DNA from: Bacillota bacterium
GTDB lineage: Bacteria; Bacillota; Clostridia; Acetivibrionales; DSM-1351
Assembly (NCBI GenBank): GCA_023412635.1
Contig: JAEYNI010000028.1
Span: forward strand, 1 to 32,886
Reading direction: 5' to 3'
Length of the DNA stretch: 32,886 nt
The position numbers and the translations under genes are program-made. The notes under the pieces were generated by a model. The model had not been told where the DNA came from. It saw only the letters and a list, made by a program, of their open reading frames with translations, and did not search any database. Numbering within the stretch: the first letter of the stretch is position 1; every line of letters starts with the position of its first letter. Below, piece after piece: positions 1-7,426 of the stretch.

Positions 1-317
1 AGCTTACCAAGGTAAGAGCTGTTGCAGACGGAACAGTTTCACTGGTTGAGGACAATGCAAATGGTATCACTGTTGAAATCACTCATGGCACCAGCGGTTT
101 GAAGACCAGATATGCAGGTCTGTCAAAACAGGGACTGGAGGACATAAGCTGCGGGTTAAAGGTTAAGGCCAATGAAATAATAGGTCTTGTAGGTGACCCT
201 ATTCAGAGTGAATGTGAAGATGGTGCACATCTTCATTTCGAGGTTTTGAAAAACGGAAAATCTGTTGACCCCGTGCCATATTTGAAGGCATCAACTACAA
301 CAAACAAGGCTAAATAA
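1..317 (+). CDS. M23 family metallopeptidase (LytM domain), 3' end only
   Basis: The window opens inside this gene. The reading frame runs open from base 3 to a TAA at 315-317 and has no start in the window, so only about 104 C-terminal residues are seen. They match the end of a LytM/peptidase M23 domain: a beta-rich stretch with ITVEITHG, an RYAGL strand, a GLVGDP turn, and the GAHLHFEV motif with the HxH zinc and catalytic histidines, followed by VDPVPYL. The protein ends in a Thr/Asn/Lys tail just after the domain. M23 enzymes cut peptidoglycan cross-bridges outside the membrane. Some clostridial members such as SpoIIQ work in sporulation, but the N-terminus needed to tell them apart lies outside the window. 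Family call firm, sub-function open. Confidence 0.88.
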   Translation, partial: LTKVRAVADGTVSLVEDNANGITVEITHGTSGLKTRYAGLSKQGLEDISCGLKVKANEIIGLVGDPIQSECEDGAHLHFEVLKNGKSVDPVPYLKASTTTNKAK

Positions 318-383
318 TCAAATAAATGTTTTAAAAATAATGAGTAATTACCAAATAAATAAAATAAAAATTAAACCAATAGC

Positions 384-415
384 GGAACCTCTATTTAATG
401 AGGTTCCATTTATTA
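384..415 (+). terminator. probable rho-independent terminator after the M23 gene
   Basis: A perfect 8-bp stem, GGAACCTC (384-391) with GAGGTTCC (400-407), has an 8-nt AT loop and is followed by ATTTATTATGG. The U-tract is interrupted, so termination may be leaky. Confidence 0.6.
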
Positions 416-448
416 TGGTGTAAACATTATTAGTTGTTAATGATATAC

Positions 449-478
449 TTGTTTTAAACTGCTTTTAAAGGGTATAAA
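449..478 (+). promoter_or_regulatory. candidate sigma-A promoter for the ferritin-like gene
   Basis: TTGTTT (449-454) and TATAAA (473-478) are 18 bp apart and sit about 32 bp upstream of the ATG at 510. The position between a terminator and a gene supports the call; the -35 match is only moderate. Confidence 0.4.
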
Positions 479-509
479 AGCAGTAATACATACTAAAGGA
501 GAGTCGTTT

Positions 510-1016
510 ATGAGTAATGTGAAACAGATTATTGAATATGCTATGAGAATGGAAAATGATGCCCAGGAGTTTTACAGCTACAATTTGGAGAGAGTTCATT
601 CAGAAGAGCATAAAAAGTTATTTGAGGAACTGGCCGAAATGGAAAAAACTCATTATGCAGTTTTAAGCAGTATTTATGACTTGCTAAAGATCACCCCACC
701 ACCAATAGAGCTTTCCTGGGTGGTTGACGATACATCCAGAGAGAAAAATGTATCTATTATACCTGATAACTCTGAGTTGATATCCAATGAACAGGCTGTT
801 TCCGATCTGGCTATTATAAGGATGGCATATTTAATGGAAAGTGACTTTGCGCTATTTTATGCTAATGCCGCAAATCAGGTTGAAGACGGTGAGGCCAAGA
901 ACTTTCTGCTTGAGCTTGCCGATTGGGAGAAAAAGCATGAAACAATGTTCAAGGTAAGATATGAGAAGCTGCTTAAACAGAGCTGGAGTGATGTTGCAGG
1001 AATTATATTTAAATAG
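510..1016 (+). CDS. ferritin-like / rubrerythrin-family diiron protein
   Basis: This 168-residue helical protein has two similar halves. The first carries MENDAQEFY and EMEKTH, the second MESDFALFY and DWEKKH. That gives the paired E...ExxH diiron ligands of the ferritin-like four-helix bundle (COG1633 type). It lacks the Cys-rich rubredoxin domain of true rubrerythrins, so it is a short form. Family members handle peroxide or store iron in the cytoplasm of anaerobes; the exact substrate cannot be read from the sequence. The start is set by AAGGAGAG ending about 8 nt before the ATG. It appears to be a single-gene unit, with a terminator and candidate promoter upstream and a 780-bp gene-free region downstream. 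Confidence 0.85.
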   Translation: MSNVKQIIEYAMRMENDAQEFYSYNLERVHSEEHKKLFEELAEMEKTHYAVLSSIYDLLKITPPPIELSWVVDDTSREKNVSIIPDNSELISNEQAVSDLAIIRMAYLMESDFALFYANAANQVEDGEAKNFLLELADWEKKHETMFKVRYEKLLKQSWSDVAGIIFK

Positions 1017-1070
1017 TATTTTAGCACAGACTTATAAATAGAGAGAATATATTAGTGGATTTATCAAATG

Positions 1071-1124
1071 AAGGCACCGTAGATATTCCAGGTGGAAAGC
1101 CAACCCGAATATTTACGGTGCTTT
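1071..1124. repeat. 54-bp palindromic element (18-bp stem)
   Basis: Bases 1071-1088 pair with 1107-1124 over 18 positions with two G-U pairs. The 18-nt loop itself has a small GGTGG/CCAACC complement. There is no T-tract after it, so it is not a standard terminator. It could be a repeat palindrome or an RNA-processing stem downstream of the ferritin-like gene. Confidence 0.55.
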
Positions 1125-1711
1125 ATACAGTCTATGGAGTTGAAACTTTAACCTTCAATTTTCAGCCGAAAGTAATTTCCTTACCTTTCTTTTTCTTGTT
1201 CGAAATAATTCGTTCAGCTCTCTTCCTCTCTGATTCAATATTAGTATTAAATAGAGAAATCAACTGGTAATGAAGGATTATTCATGGTATATGTATGGAT
1301 ATTGTTTTCGTCGAAGGGGGCAGTAGTGCCCCCTAGCGAACAAGATAATTGCGAGCAAAGACAGAGTAATCGGAATGAGCGCTTTGCGGAGCAAATTTCT
1401 TGTATTATTGGTTCTTAAATAGTAAAATGTAAAATATAATTTAAATGGTACCATAAAAAAGCTGATAACAATTAGTATACGAAGTCTTCCGATGGCTTCG
1501 TGCATGTGGCTCAAAGCCACTATAGTGTCAAAGCCACTATGTCGGCTCAAAGCCATAAAATGGCTTAGGAGGATAGCTTGAAAGACTTCGCTAATGCTCG
1601 GTCTTCCAAACTATCCTATGAATTTATGGCCGTGCGACATATTCAAAGTATTTATAGTACTTGATTGAAGTAATGAGTTTGAGCGAATACTTTGAAAGCG
1701 CACATGGCCAA

Positions 1712-1770
1712 TTAACCTCCTTTATTCGCCTTATAGCGGTAAAGGATATAGATTTTCATTACATTTTGTG
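1712..1770 (+). repeat. 59-bp dispersed repeat, copy 1 (upstream of ddl)
   Basis: This block matches 27103-27161 at 53 of 59 positions with no gap. It can form a hairpin, CCTTTA/TAAAGG plus CGC/GCG. One of the six differences turns a T-G pair in this copy into a T-A pair in the other, which is consistent with selection on the stem. Its first nine bases, TTAACCTCC, are exactly complementary to the ddl ribosome binding site GGAGGTTAA at 1787-1795. Confidence 0.8.
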
Positions 1771-1796
1771 GCCGCTATGCGGCTTAGGAGGTTAAA

Positions 1797-2951
1797 ATGG
1801 CAAAAGAAAGAGTAGCTGTAATATTCGGAGGACAATCCTCTGAACATGAGGTGTCAAGGGTCTCGGCTCAATCGGTAATTGAGAACATAAATAGAGAAAA
1901 ATACGATATTGTTATGATAGGTATTACAAAGGAAGGTCAATGGCTTACATATGAAGGCCCTACCAATAAAATTGGCAGTGGAGAATGGGAGAAGCTGGCG
2001 TTAGCTGCCGCTCAGGAGAGAAGACAAAATACTCTGCTTATGACTACCGAGAGTAATCAGACAAATACACAAACGGAGGAGTTAGCTGTAAGCAATACAA
2101 CAAGAGGTATATTCGGTGAGAACTCAGAAGAACCTATAAATGTAATATTTCCGGTGCTGCATGGCTGTAACGGTGAAGACGGAACTATTCAGGGCTTGTT
2201 TGAACTGGCAGGTATACCTTATGTTGGCTGCGGGGTTCTTGGCTCTGCTGTCGGTATGGATAAGGCCTATACCAAAATAATATTTGAAAAGGAAGGACTG
2301 CCCCAGGGAGATTATCTTGTATTCAACAGAAAACAGGTTAACTTCCGTATTGACGAAGTAATAAAAGAAATTGAGGGCAGACTTACATATCCCTGCTTTG
2401 TTAAACCTTCAAATGCAGGTTCTTCAGTAGGGGTTAACAAGGCGTCAAACAGGGAGCAATTGAAAAGGGCTCTTGAGATAGCAGCAAAGAATGACAGAAG
2501 GATTCTGGTTGAGGAATTTATTAACGGAAGAGAAATAGAATGTGCAGTTCTTGGAAACGACAATCCGGTAGCATCAACAGTAGGAGAGGTTATTCCATGT
2601 AATGAATTTTATGATTATGAGGCAAAATATCAAGTAGGTGATGATTCAAGGGTAATGATACCTGCTGAAAATCTTTCGGCCGAAACTGTGCAAAAGATAA
2701 GGGAGTATGCAGTCAGAGCATTTAAATGCCTTGATTGCTCCGGGCTCTCAAGAGTAGATTTTTTTGTACATAAGGATACAGGGGAAATATATATTAACGA
2801 AATTAATACACTTCCCGGATTTACACAGATTAGCATGTATCCTAAATTGTGGTCTGCAAGCGGGATACCGTATTCTGAACTGATTGACAGGCTTATTGAA
2901 CTGGCCTATGAAAGATTTGAAGACTGTAAGAGGGAGTATACTAATTCCTGA
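1797..2951 (+). CDS. ddl: D-alanine--D-alanine ligase
   Basis: This 384-residue ATP-grasp enzyme joins two D-alanines for peptidoglycan precursors in the cytoplasm. It opens with RVAVIFGGQSSEHEVS. The centre has VLHGCNGEDGTIQGL and the GIPYVGCG...GMDKAYTK segment; the ATP-grasp part has FVKPSNAGSSVGVNK, then EEFINGREIECAV; the metal and ligase end reads EINTLPGFTQISMYPK. The protein is longer than the roughly 300-residue DdlB type because of an insertion near residues 75-105, as in many clostridial DdlA-type enzymes. The start is fixed by GGAGG at 1787-1791, 5 nt before the ATG. That ribosome binding site lies just behind a small GC hairpin and is complementary to the upstream repeat at 1712-1720, so translation may be gated by RNA structure. 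Confidence 0.95.
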   Translation: MAKERVAVIFGGQSSEHEVSRVSAQSVIENINREKYDIVMIGITKEGQWLTYEGPTNKIGSGEWEKLALAAAQERRQNTLLMTTESNQTNTQTEELAVSNTTRGIFGENSEEPINVIFPVLHGCNGEDGTIQGLFELAGIPYVGCGVLGSAVGMDKAYTKIIFEKEGLPQGDYLVFNRKQVNFRIDEVIKEIEGRLTYPCFVKPSNAGSSVGVNKASNREQLKRALEIAAKNDRRILVEEFINGREIECAVLGNDNPVASTVGEVIPCNEFYDYEAKYQVGDDSRVMIPAENLSAETVQKIREYAVRAFKCLDCSGLSRVDFFVHKDTGEIYINEINTLPGFTQISMYPKLWSASGIPYSELIDRLIELAYERFEDCKREYTNS

Positions 2952-2953
2952 TT

Positions 2954-2980
2954 TTTAGTTAACAACTAAATACCTTTTCA
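2954..2980 (+). terminator. weak AT-rich hairpin after ddl
   Basis: TTTAGTT (2954-2960) and AACTAAA (2964-2970) form a 7-bp stem with a 3-nt loop, followed by TACCTTTTC. The stem is AT-rich and the T-run short, so this is a weak terminator at best. Confidence 0.3.
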
Positions 2981-2999
2981 TTAAAATTGCTCCTTCTAG

Positions 3000-3028
3000 T
3001 TGAAAAAAATGTGTTATATGTATATTAT
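3000..3028 (+). promoter_or_regulatory. candidate sigma-A promoter for the ywiB-like gene and argS
   Basis: TTGAAA (3000-3005) and TATTAT (3023-3028) are separated by 17 bp, about 75 bp upstream of the ATG at 3104. The region between the ddl hairpin and this gene is otherwise free of features. Confidence 0.4.
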
Positions 3029-3103
3029 AACGTATAGGTTAAGAAGAAACTTAAAGCAGTGTATTTGAAGCAAAGGTACGAATGAAATTAAGGAGGAGAC
3101 CGG

Positions 3104-3571
3104 ATGAGTAAGGATGTGATAATAAATGTAAAGGGTACTCAGACTGATCCGGAAAACGATCAGAATACTCTTGAACTTATCACAGAAGGAAAATATTATC
3201 AAAAAGGCAATAATTACTATATAACCTATAAGGAAAGTGAAGTAACAGGAATGGTTGGAACCACCACTACTTTAAAGGTCTGTGACGGAGTTGTTACATT
3301 GATGAGATTTGGAAAGGTAAATTCGCAGTTTGTTTTCCAAAAGGGACAAAAACATGTCTCATCCTATGAAACCGAGTATGGGGTTTTTACTATAGGTGTA
3401 TACGCTAATACTGTTGACATAAATATAGATGATTCAGGCGGAGAAATTCGTGTAGGCTATCTGATTGAGATAGATAATCATAACACCGGAAGAAATGATT
3501 TTTATATGCAAATTAGAGAGGTAGGAGCTGTAAATGAAAAACATAACAGAGGAAATACGCCAGCAAATTAA
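3104..3571 (+). CDS. DUF1934 family protein (YwiB-like, calycin fold)
   Basis: This 155-residue protein is predicted to be beta-rich and soluble, without a signal peptide. It opens with DVIINVKGTQ and has the pattern of DUF1934/YwiB, a small beta-barrel family of unknown function: KYYQKGNNYYITYKES, then a run of short strands with conserved YETEYG and GYLIEIDN. The start is supported by AAGGAGGAG about 8 nt upstream. It overlaps argS by 38 bp in a different frame, so the two are translationally coupled. The same ywiB-argS neighbourhood is known in Bacillus subtilis. The role of the family has not been established and I give none. Confidence 0.85.
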   Translation: MSKDVIINVKGTQTDPENDQNTLELITEGKYYQKGNNYYITYKESEVTGMVGTTTTLKVCDGVVTLMRFGKVNSQFVFQKGQKHVSSYETEYGVFTIGVYANTVDINIDDSGGEIRVGYLIEIDNHNTGRNDFYMQIREVGAVNEKHNRGNTPAN

Positions 3572-5228
3572 AGGAGCAGTGCTGGGTTCAGTCAACAAAG
3601 CCATAGAAGCCGGAGAACTGCCCCAGCTAGAAATCACTGATGTAGCTATTGAGATACCAAGAGAAAAGGGACACGGTGACTTTTCAACCAATATAGCCAT
3701 GCAGATAACGAAGATAGCAAAAAAAGCACCGCGCCAGATTGCTGAAATTATTATTAAAAATATTGATTTAAGCAATAGCTATATAGTTGAGGTGACCTGT
3801 GCAGGTCCGGGATTCATTAACTTTACTCTGGACACAAAGTACCTTTATGACGCTGTCAGAGTAATAAAGGAAGAAAAGGAACAGTACGGACGCATCAACA
3901 TTGGTAACGGTAAAAAGGTAATGGTAGAGTTTGTAAGTGCCAACCCCACCGGGCCTTTGCATATGGGTAATGCCCGGGGTGGAGCCCTTGGAGACTGTAT
4001 AGCAAGTGTTCTTGATGCGGCCGGCTACGATGTTACCAGAGAATTTCTTATAAATGATGCAGGTAATCAGATTGAAAAATTCGGCATTTCCCTTGAGGCC
4101 AGATATATTCAGCTTATAAAGGGAGAAGATGCCATTGAGTTTCCCGAGGACGGCTATCACGGAGAGGATATTACCGAGCACATGAAGGATTTTATTACTG
4201 TAAATGGTGATAAATATATTGATGTGCCTTCTGAAGAAAGAAAAAAGGTTTTTGTTGACTTTGCGCTTCCGAGAAATATTCAAAGAATAAGGGAAGGTCT
4301 TGAAAGCTATGGAATCCATTTTGACGTGTGGTTTTCAGAGCAGACTCTTCATAAAAACGGAGAGGTAATGCAGACTATTGAACTACTTAAAAAAAATAAC
4401 TGTACTGTTGAAAACGATGGTGCTCTCTGGTTAAAAGGTTCAGTTATCGGAAGTGACAAGGATGAGGTTCTTATCAGGAATAACGGTATCCCGACCTACT
4501 TCGCGGCAGATATTGCCTACCACCGCAACAAGTTTGAGACAAGAGGTTTTGAATGGGTAATCAATCTTTGGGGTGCAGACCACCATGGCCATGTTGCCAG
4601 GATGAAAGCTGCCATGGCTGCTATCGGAGTTAATCCAGACAAGCTTGATGTCGTGCTGTTCCAGCTGGTTCGTCTATACAGAAACGGCGAAATTGCACGA
4701 ATGTCCAAGAGAACAGGTAAATCCATTTCCTTGATGGATTTGGTGGAGGAAGTTGGCAGGGACGGAGTAAGGTTCTTCTTCAATACTAAGGCATCTGGCA
4801 GCCACCTTGACTTTGATCTTGACCTTGCTGTCAAGCAGTCAAATGAAAACCCTGTGTTCTATGTACAATATGCTCATGCCAGAATATGCAGCATGCTAAA
4901 GCTCTTGGAGAGCGAGGGAATCATTATACCCGAGGTTAATACTGCAAAGCTTGAGCTCCTCGACAAGCAGGAGGAACTTGAACTTATAAAGAAGCTTTCT
5001 GAATATCCTGACGAAGTGAGAATATCTGCCGAGACACTTGAACCTAGCAGACTTACAAGATACGTGCAGGAAGTAGCTGCCTCCTTCCACAGCTTCTATA
5101 CAAATTGCAGAGTAAAAGGCGAGGAAGAGGAACTGATGAAGGCAAGACTGGTACTTGTAGACTCCACAAGAATAGTTATAAGAAATGTGCTTGATTTGCT
5201 GAGTATCAGCGCGCCTGAGAGAATGTAA
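3534..5228 (+). CDS. argS: arginyl-tRNA synthetase
   Basis: This 564-residue class I aminoacyl-tRNA synthetase charges tRNA-Arg. Domains in order: the N-terminal tRNA-recognition domain special to ArgRS (about 1-100); the Rossmann catalytic core with the HIGH-equivalent HMGNARGG at 143-150 after SANPTGP; the KMSK-equivalent MSKRTGKSIS beginning at residue 390; and the DALR anticodon-binding domain starting near YVQYAHARI and ending LLSISAPERM, the usual ArgRS C-terminus. Length is normal for the family. The start at 3534 lies within the ywiB-like gene and has TAGGAG a few bases upstream. A strong terminator follows 18 bp after the stop. Confidence 0.97.
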   Translation: MKNITEEIRQQIKGAVLGSVNKAIEAGELPQLEITDVAIEIPREKGHGDFSTNIAMQITKIAKKAPRQIAEIIIKNIDLSNSYIVEVTCAGPGFINFTLDTKYLYDAVRVIKEEKEQYGRINIGNGKKVMVEFVSANPTGPLHMGNARGGALGDCIASVLDAAGYDVTREFLINDAGNQIEKFGISLEARYIQLIKGEDAIEFPEDGYHGEDITEHMKDFITVNGDKYIDVPSEERKKVFVDFALPRNIQRIREGLESYGIHFDVWFSEQTLHKNGEVMQTIELLKKNNCTVENDGALWLKGSVIGSDKDEVLIRNNGIPTYFAADIAYHRNKFETRGFEWVINLWGADHHGHVARMKAAMAAIGVNPDKLDVVLFQLVRLYRNGEIARMSKRTGKSISLMDLVEEVGRDGVRFFFNTKASGSHLDFDLDLAVKQSNENPVFYVQYAHARICSMLKLLESEGIIIPEVNTAKLELLDKQEELELIKKLSEYPDEVRISAETLEPSRLTRYVQEVAASFHSFYTNCRVKGEEEELMKARLVLVDSTRIVIRNVLDLLSISAPERM

Positions 5229-5246
5229 AACGGAATTGAACAATTA

Positions 5247-5286
5247 ATACCCTGTAAAAGGTAGGTCTTTTACAGGGTATTTTTAT
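5247..5286 (+). terminator. rho-independent terminator after argS
   Basis: A perfect 14-bp stem pairs ATACCCTGTAAAAG (5247-5260) with CTTTTACAGGGTAT (5267-5280) around a 6-nt loop, followed by TTTTAT. It lies between convergent genes and may also serve the chemoreceptor on the other strand. Confidence 0.92.
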
Positions 5287-5372
5287 CTTAATAGCATTTT
5301 TTATGTTTGACACTTAGAGAAGCATAAAAAACTAGTCACTATTTGCTATTCGTTATTGACTATAGGCTATTC

Positions 5373-7067
5373 CTATATTTTAAAATTTAAAACATACTCC
5401 TTCAAATTCTCGGAAGCAGTTTTAGAACCCTGTGAAATTATAACCACTTCATTTCCCTTTTCCATAATATCCGCAGCTTTTATAGCTATGTTAGTAGTTC
5501 CCTCAGCAGCCTCGTTGGTAGATATTGTGACTTCATTGATAGCTTTCATCATATTGCTGATGGCAACCAGAAGTTCTTGAGAGGTTGAGCTGAAATCCAA
5601 TACCAGTTCATCAATATGGATAGCATCCTTACTGTATTGTTCACTGTTTTCAACCTGATTGTTATAGTCGTTGATAACTGTTGTTTCAATAAAGGACAGA
5701 ATGTTCTGAGAACTGTTAACGAGGTTTTCCACCGCACTTAACACGCTCTTTGTAACACCTTGAATTTCACCTACAGCCTTCTTTGAATCTTCGGCAAGTT
5801 TTCTGATTTCATCAGCTACCACGGCAAATCCGCGTCCGGCTTCTCCCGCACGGGAGGCTTCAATTGCAGCGTTAAGAGCCAACAGGTTTGTCTGGCTGGT
5901 AATCTGCATTATGGCATCCGATAACAATCGTATTTGCTCAATGGACTTACTTTGCTCAATGGCTCTGGTAAGCTCGGAGTTGGTTTCTTTATATATATTG
6001 TAAGCATAATCCTTAGCATCTTTTGCCGAATTTTTCAGCGAAAGTGCTCTCGTGCTGATTTCCTGAGCAGCGAAGGAGGTTTCCTGTGCTTTAGCAGCTA
6101 TATTCCCTACTGCTGTTTCTATTTCGGCAGAGGTGGCATTCATCTCTTGCATTGTTGCAGCAGTTTGCTGCATTCCTGCAGAGAGCTGCTCAGTTGTAGC
6201 CGATACATCCTCGATGTTCCCACTAAGGTCGGAAATCCGACTGTCGGTAAGGGCAGCAGCCTCGTTAATTCTGTCAGATTCCTGTATAACCGACTTGATT
6301 ATACCCTGAATTGACTGCTGTAACCTGTTGGCAGAATGTGAAATCTGACCCAGTTCACCTTTGAGCCTTAAGCTGCTTTCATCAAGCTTATGACTGAAAT
6401 CGCCCTCAGAGAATTTATTCAATTGAATATTTATTTTACCTATAGCTTTACTGAAGGAATGTCCTATAAAGAAGGCAAGAGCTGCTCCAATAATAAGTGC
6501 ACAAATGATTAGTATTGCTATGTTTCCAAAAATATTGGAAATCTGTTTGTCTACAACGGATTTTTCAACCCCGACAAACCACATTCCAATTACTTCGCCT
6601 TTAGCATCCTTAAGTGGAGTGTAGTATGTAAATACATTTCTTCCTACAACCAGGGCTTCTCCATGATAGTCTTTACCTTCTTTCAGGACTGTATTGATAA
6701 CCGCTTCGGAAGCCTTGGTGCCTATAGCCCTTTTTCCGTCTTCAAGAAGCACATTTGTAGCTACCCGGGTATCCCCCATAAATATTGTAGCCAGATAACC
6801 GCTTTCTTTTTGAATAGTATCAACAAATTCAGTTGAATCATTCATTTTTTCTTTTCCTTTATAAAGTACTCCGTCTTTTATACTCCATTCTCCGTTAAAT
6901 CTTTCATCAAGAAAGGCCAGAGAAAGTCTGGCATTTTTCTCTATATTAGTTTGATAGTTTGCCTGAATTACTCCTGATACCTTGAAATACACAAGCAAAA
7001 ATACTGTAAGGGCAAAAAGCATTAAGATTGCTGAAAAGGATAAAACAAGCTTTGCCTTTATCTTCAT
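5373..7067 (-). CDS. methyl-accepting chemotaxis protein with single Cache sensor
   Basis: This 564-residue transmembrane chemoreceptor senses an extracellular ligand and controls CheA. Layout: TM1 about residues 8-30; an extracellular Cache domain about 31-180 with the typical GYLATIFMGDTRVATN and YTPLKDAKGEVIGMWFVG strands (sCache_2-like); TM2 about 183-205; HAMP about 206-258; then a long coiled signalling domain whose hairpin tip reads NAAIEASRAGEAGRGFAVVA, with DEIRKLAEDS following. The ligand cannot be told; this Cache type often binds small organic acids. On the minus strand AAGGAG lies 9 nt before the ATG. A candidate sigma-D promoter sits about 185 bp upstream (7252-7278, minus strand), consistent with a motility regulon gene. 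It is convergent with argS. Confidence 0.93.
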   Translation of the reverse strand: MKIKAKLVLSFSAILMLFALTVFLLVYFKVSGVIQANYQTNIEKNARLSLAFLDERFNGEWSIKDGVLYKGKEKMNDSTEFVDTIQKESGYLATIFMGDTRVATNVLLEDGKRAIGTKASEAVINTVLKEGKDYHGEALVVGRNVFTYYTPLKDAKGEVIGMWFVGVEKSVVDKQISNIFGNIAILIICALIIGAALAFFIGHSFSKAIGKINIQLNKFSEGDFSHKLDESSLRLKGELGQISHSANRLQQSIQGIIKSVIQESDRINEAAALTDSRISDLSGNIEDVSATTEQLSAGMQQTAATMQEMNATSAEIETAVGNIAAKAQETSFAAQEISTRALSLKNSAKDAKDYAYNIYKETNSELTRAIEQSKSIEQIRLLSDAIMQITSQTNLLALNAAIEASRAGEAGRGFAVVADEIRKLAEDSKKAVGEIQGVTKSVLSAVENLVNSSQNILSFIETTVINDYNNQVENSEQYSKDAIHIDELVLDFSSTSQELLVAISNMMKAINEVTISTNEAAEGTTNIAIKAADIMEKGNEVVIISQGSKTASENLKEYVLNFKI

Positions 7068-7197
7068 TTAAGTCAACTCCTTATTTACATTTTATTTTTG
7101 GGAAATTGTCATCTCAAAATATTATATAAATATCAAATACCCCATAATGATACAAAATAACATAATTACATAAAATAACATGAAAAACAGAAACAGA

Positions 7198-7218
7198 TTT
7201 GACAGCTATAATGTCAAA
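7198..7218. promoter_or_regulatory. palindrome TTTGACA-N7-TGTCAAA around a TATAAT
   Basis: A perfect 7-bp inverted repeat with a 7-nt spacer lies in the divergent control region between the chemoreceptor and the SLH gene. The spacer overlaps a TATAAT at 7207-7212 on the plus strand, though no clear -35 precedes it. It is shaped like a dimeric repressor operator; the binding protein is unknown. Confidence 0.35.
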
Positions 7219-7251
7219 TATTAGTAAAAAAATGTTAATCCGTATAGTAAA

Positions 7252-7278
7252 TTATCGTCAGGCTCACCAAAACATTAA
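7252..7278 (-). promoter_or_regulatory. candidate sigma-D (motility) promoter for the chemoreceptor
   Basis: Read on the minus strand, TTAA (7278-7275), 15 bp, then GACGATAA (7259-7252) resembles the sigma-D consensus TAAA-N15-GCCGATAA, with 3 of 4 and 7 of 8 matches. It would give a leader of roughly 180 nt before the chemoreceptor start. Chemoreceptors are standard sigma-D targets. Confidence 0.4.
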
Positions 7279-7356
7279 CATGAAGATTTTGGAGGGTTAT
7301 ACTTATTTCAGGTAATTGGCATTTAACAGAATCTCACTATTGTAATGAAACTTTAA

Positions 7357-7384
7357 TAAAAAATATCCAAAAAAAGCCGATATA
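7357..7384 (+). promoter_or_regulatory. candidate sigma-D promoter for the first SLH gene
   Basis: TAAA (7357-7360), exactly 15 bp, then GCCGATAT (7376-7383) matches the sigma-D consensus TAAA-N15-GCCGATAA at all but the last base. The ATG is at 7427, giving a leader of about 35 nt. A TATAAT at 7381-7386 overlaps it but has no recognisable -35. The rest of the 359-bp gap (7068-7426) holds the palindrome and the minus-strand promoter and no gene. Confidence 0.55.
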
Positions 7385-7426
7385 ATAAGATATACAGAAA
7401 ATTTGATTATTACAGGGGTCAAATAA

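Larger units (their letters stand above)
1017..1796. other. 780-bp intergenic region with many inverted repeats, no convincing gene
   Basis: The open frames here are short, lack ribosome binding sites and have no recognisable composition, so I call none. The region holds a series of inverted repeats: an 18-bp stem at 1071-1124; AGGGGGCA/TGCCCCCT with a 4-nt loop at 1315-1334; small GTGGCTCAAAGCCAC-type palindromes around 1505-1560; a 17-bp imperfect repeat pairing 1570-1586 with 1601-1617; a repeat pairing 1627-1652 with 1686-1709; the 59-bp dispersed repeat at 1712-1770; and GCCGC-TAT-GCGGC at 1771-1783 just before the ddl ribosome binding site. This looks like nested insertions of small palindromic repeats or a structured 5' leader of ddl. 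I recognise no known riboswitch. Confidence 0.6.

Noticed and set aside
1055..1556. Short open frames at 1055-1270 (+) and 1278-1556 (-)
   Set aside because: There is no ribosome binding site, odd composition and no recognisable motif; both run through inverted repeats and are best explained as chance frames.
3768..4319. Long open frame on the minus strand inside argS (also 3434-3775 and 4896-5243)
   Set aside because: These are shadow frames opposite a well-supported argS; no ribosome binding sites and no domain.
5325..5372. Sequence rich in ACTATTxxCTATT near the chemoreceptor end, similar to the arms of the 12.1-kb element
   Set aside because: It resembles one arm only loosely, with no partner arm or hairpins, so I do not call it a second copy.
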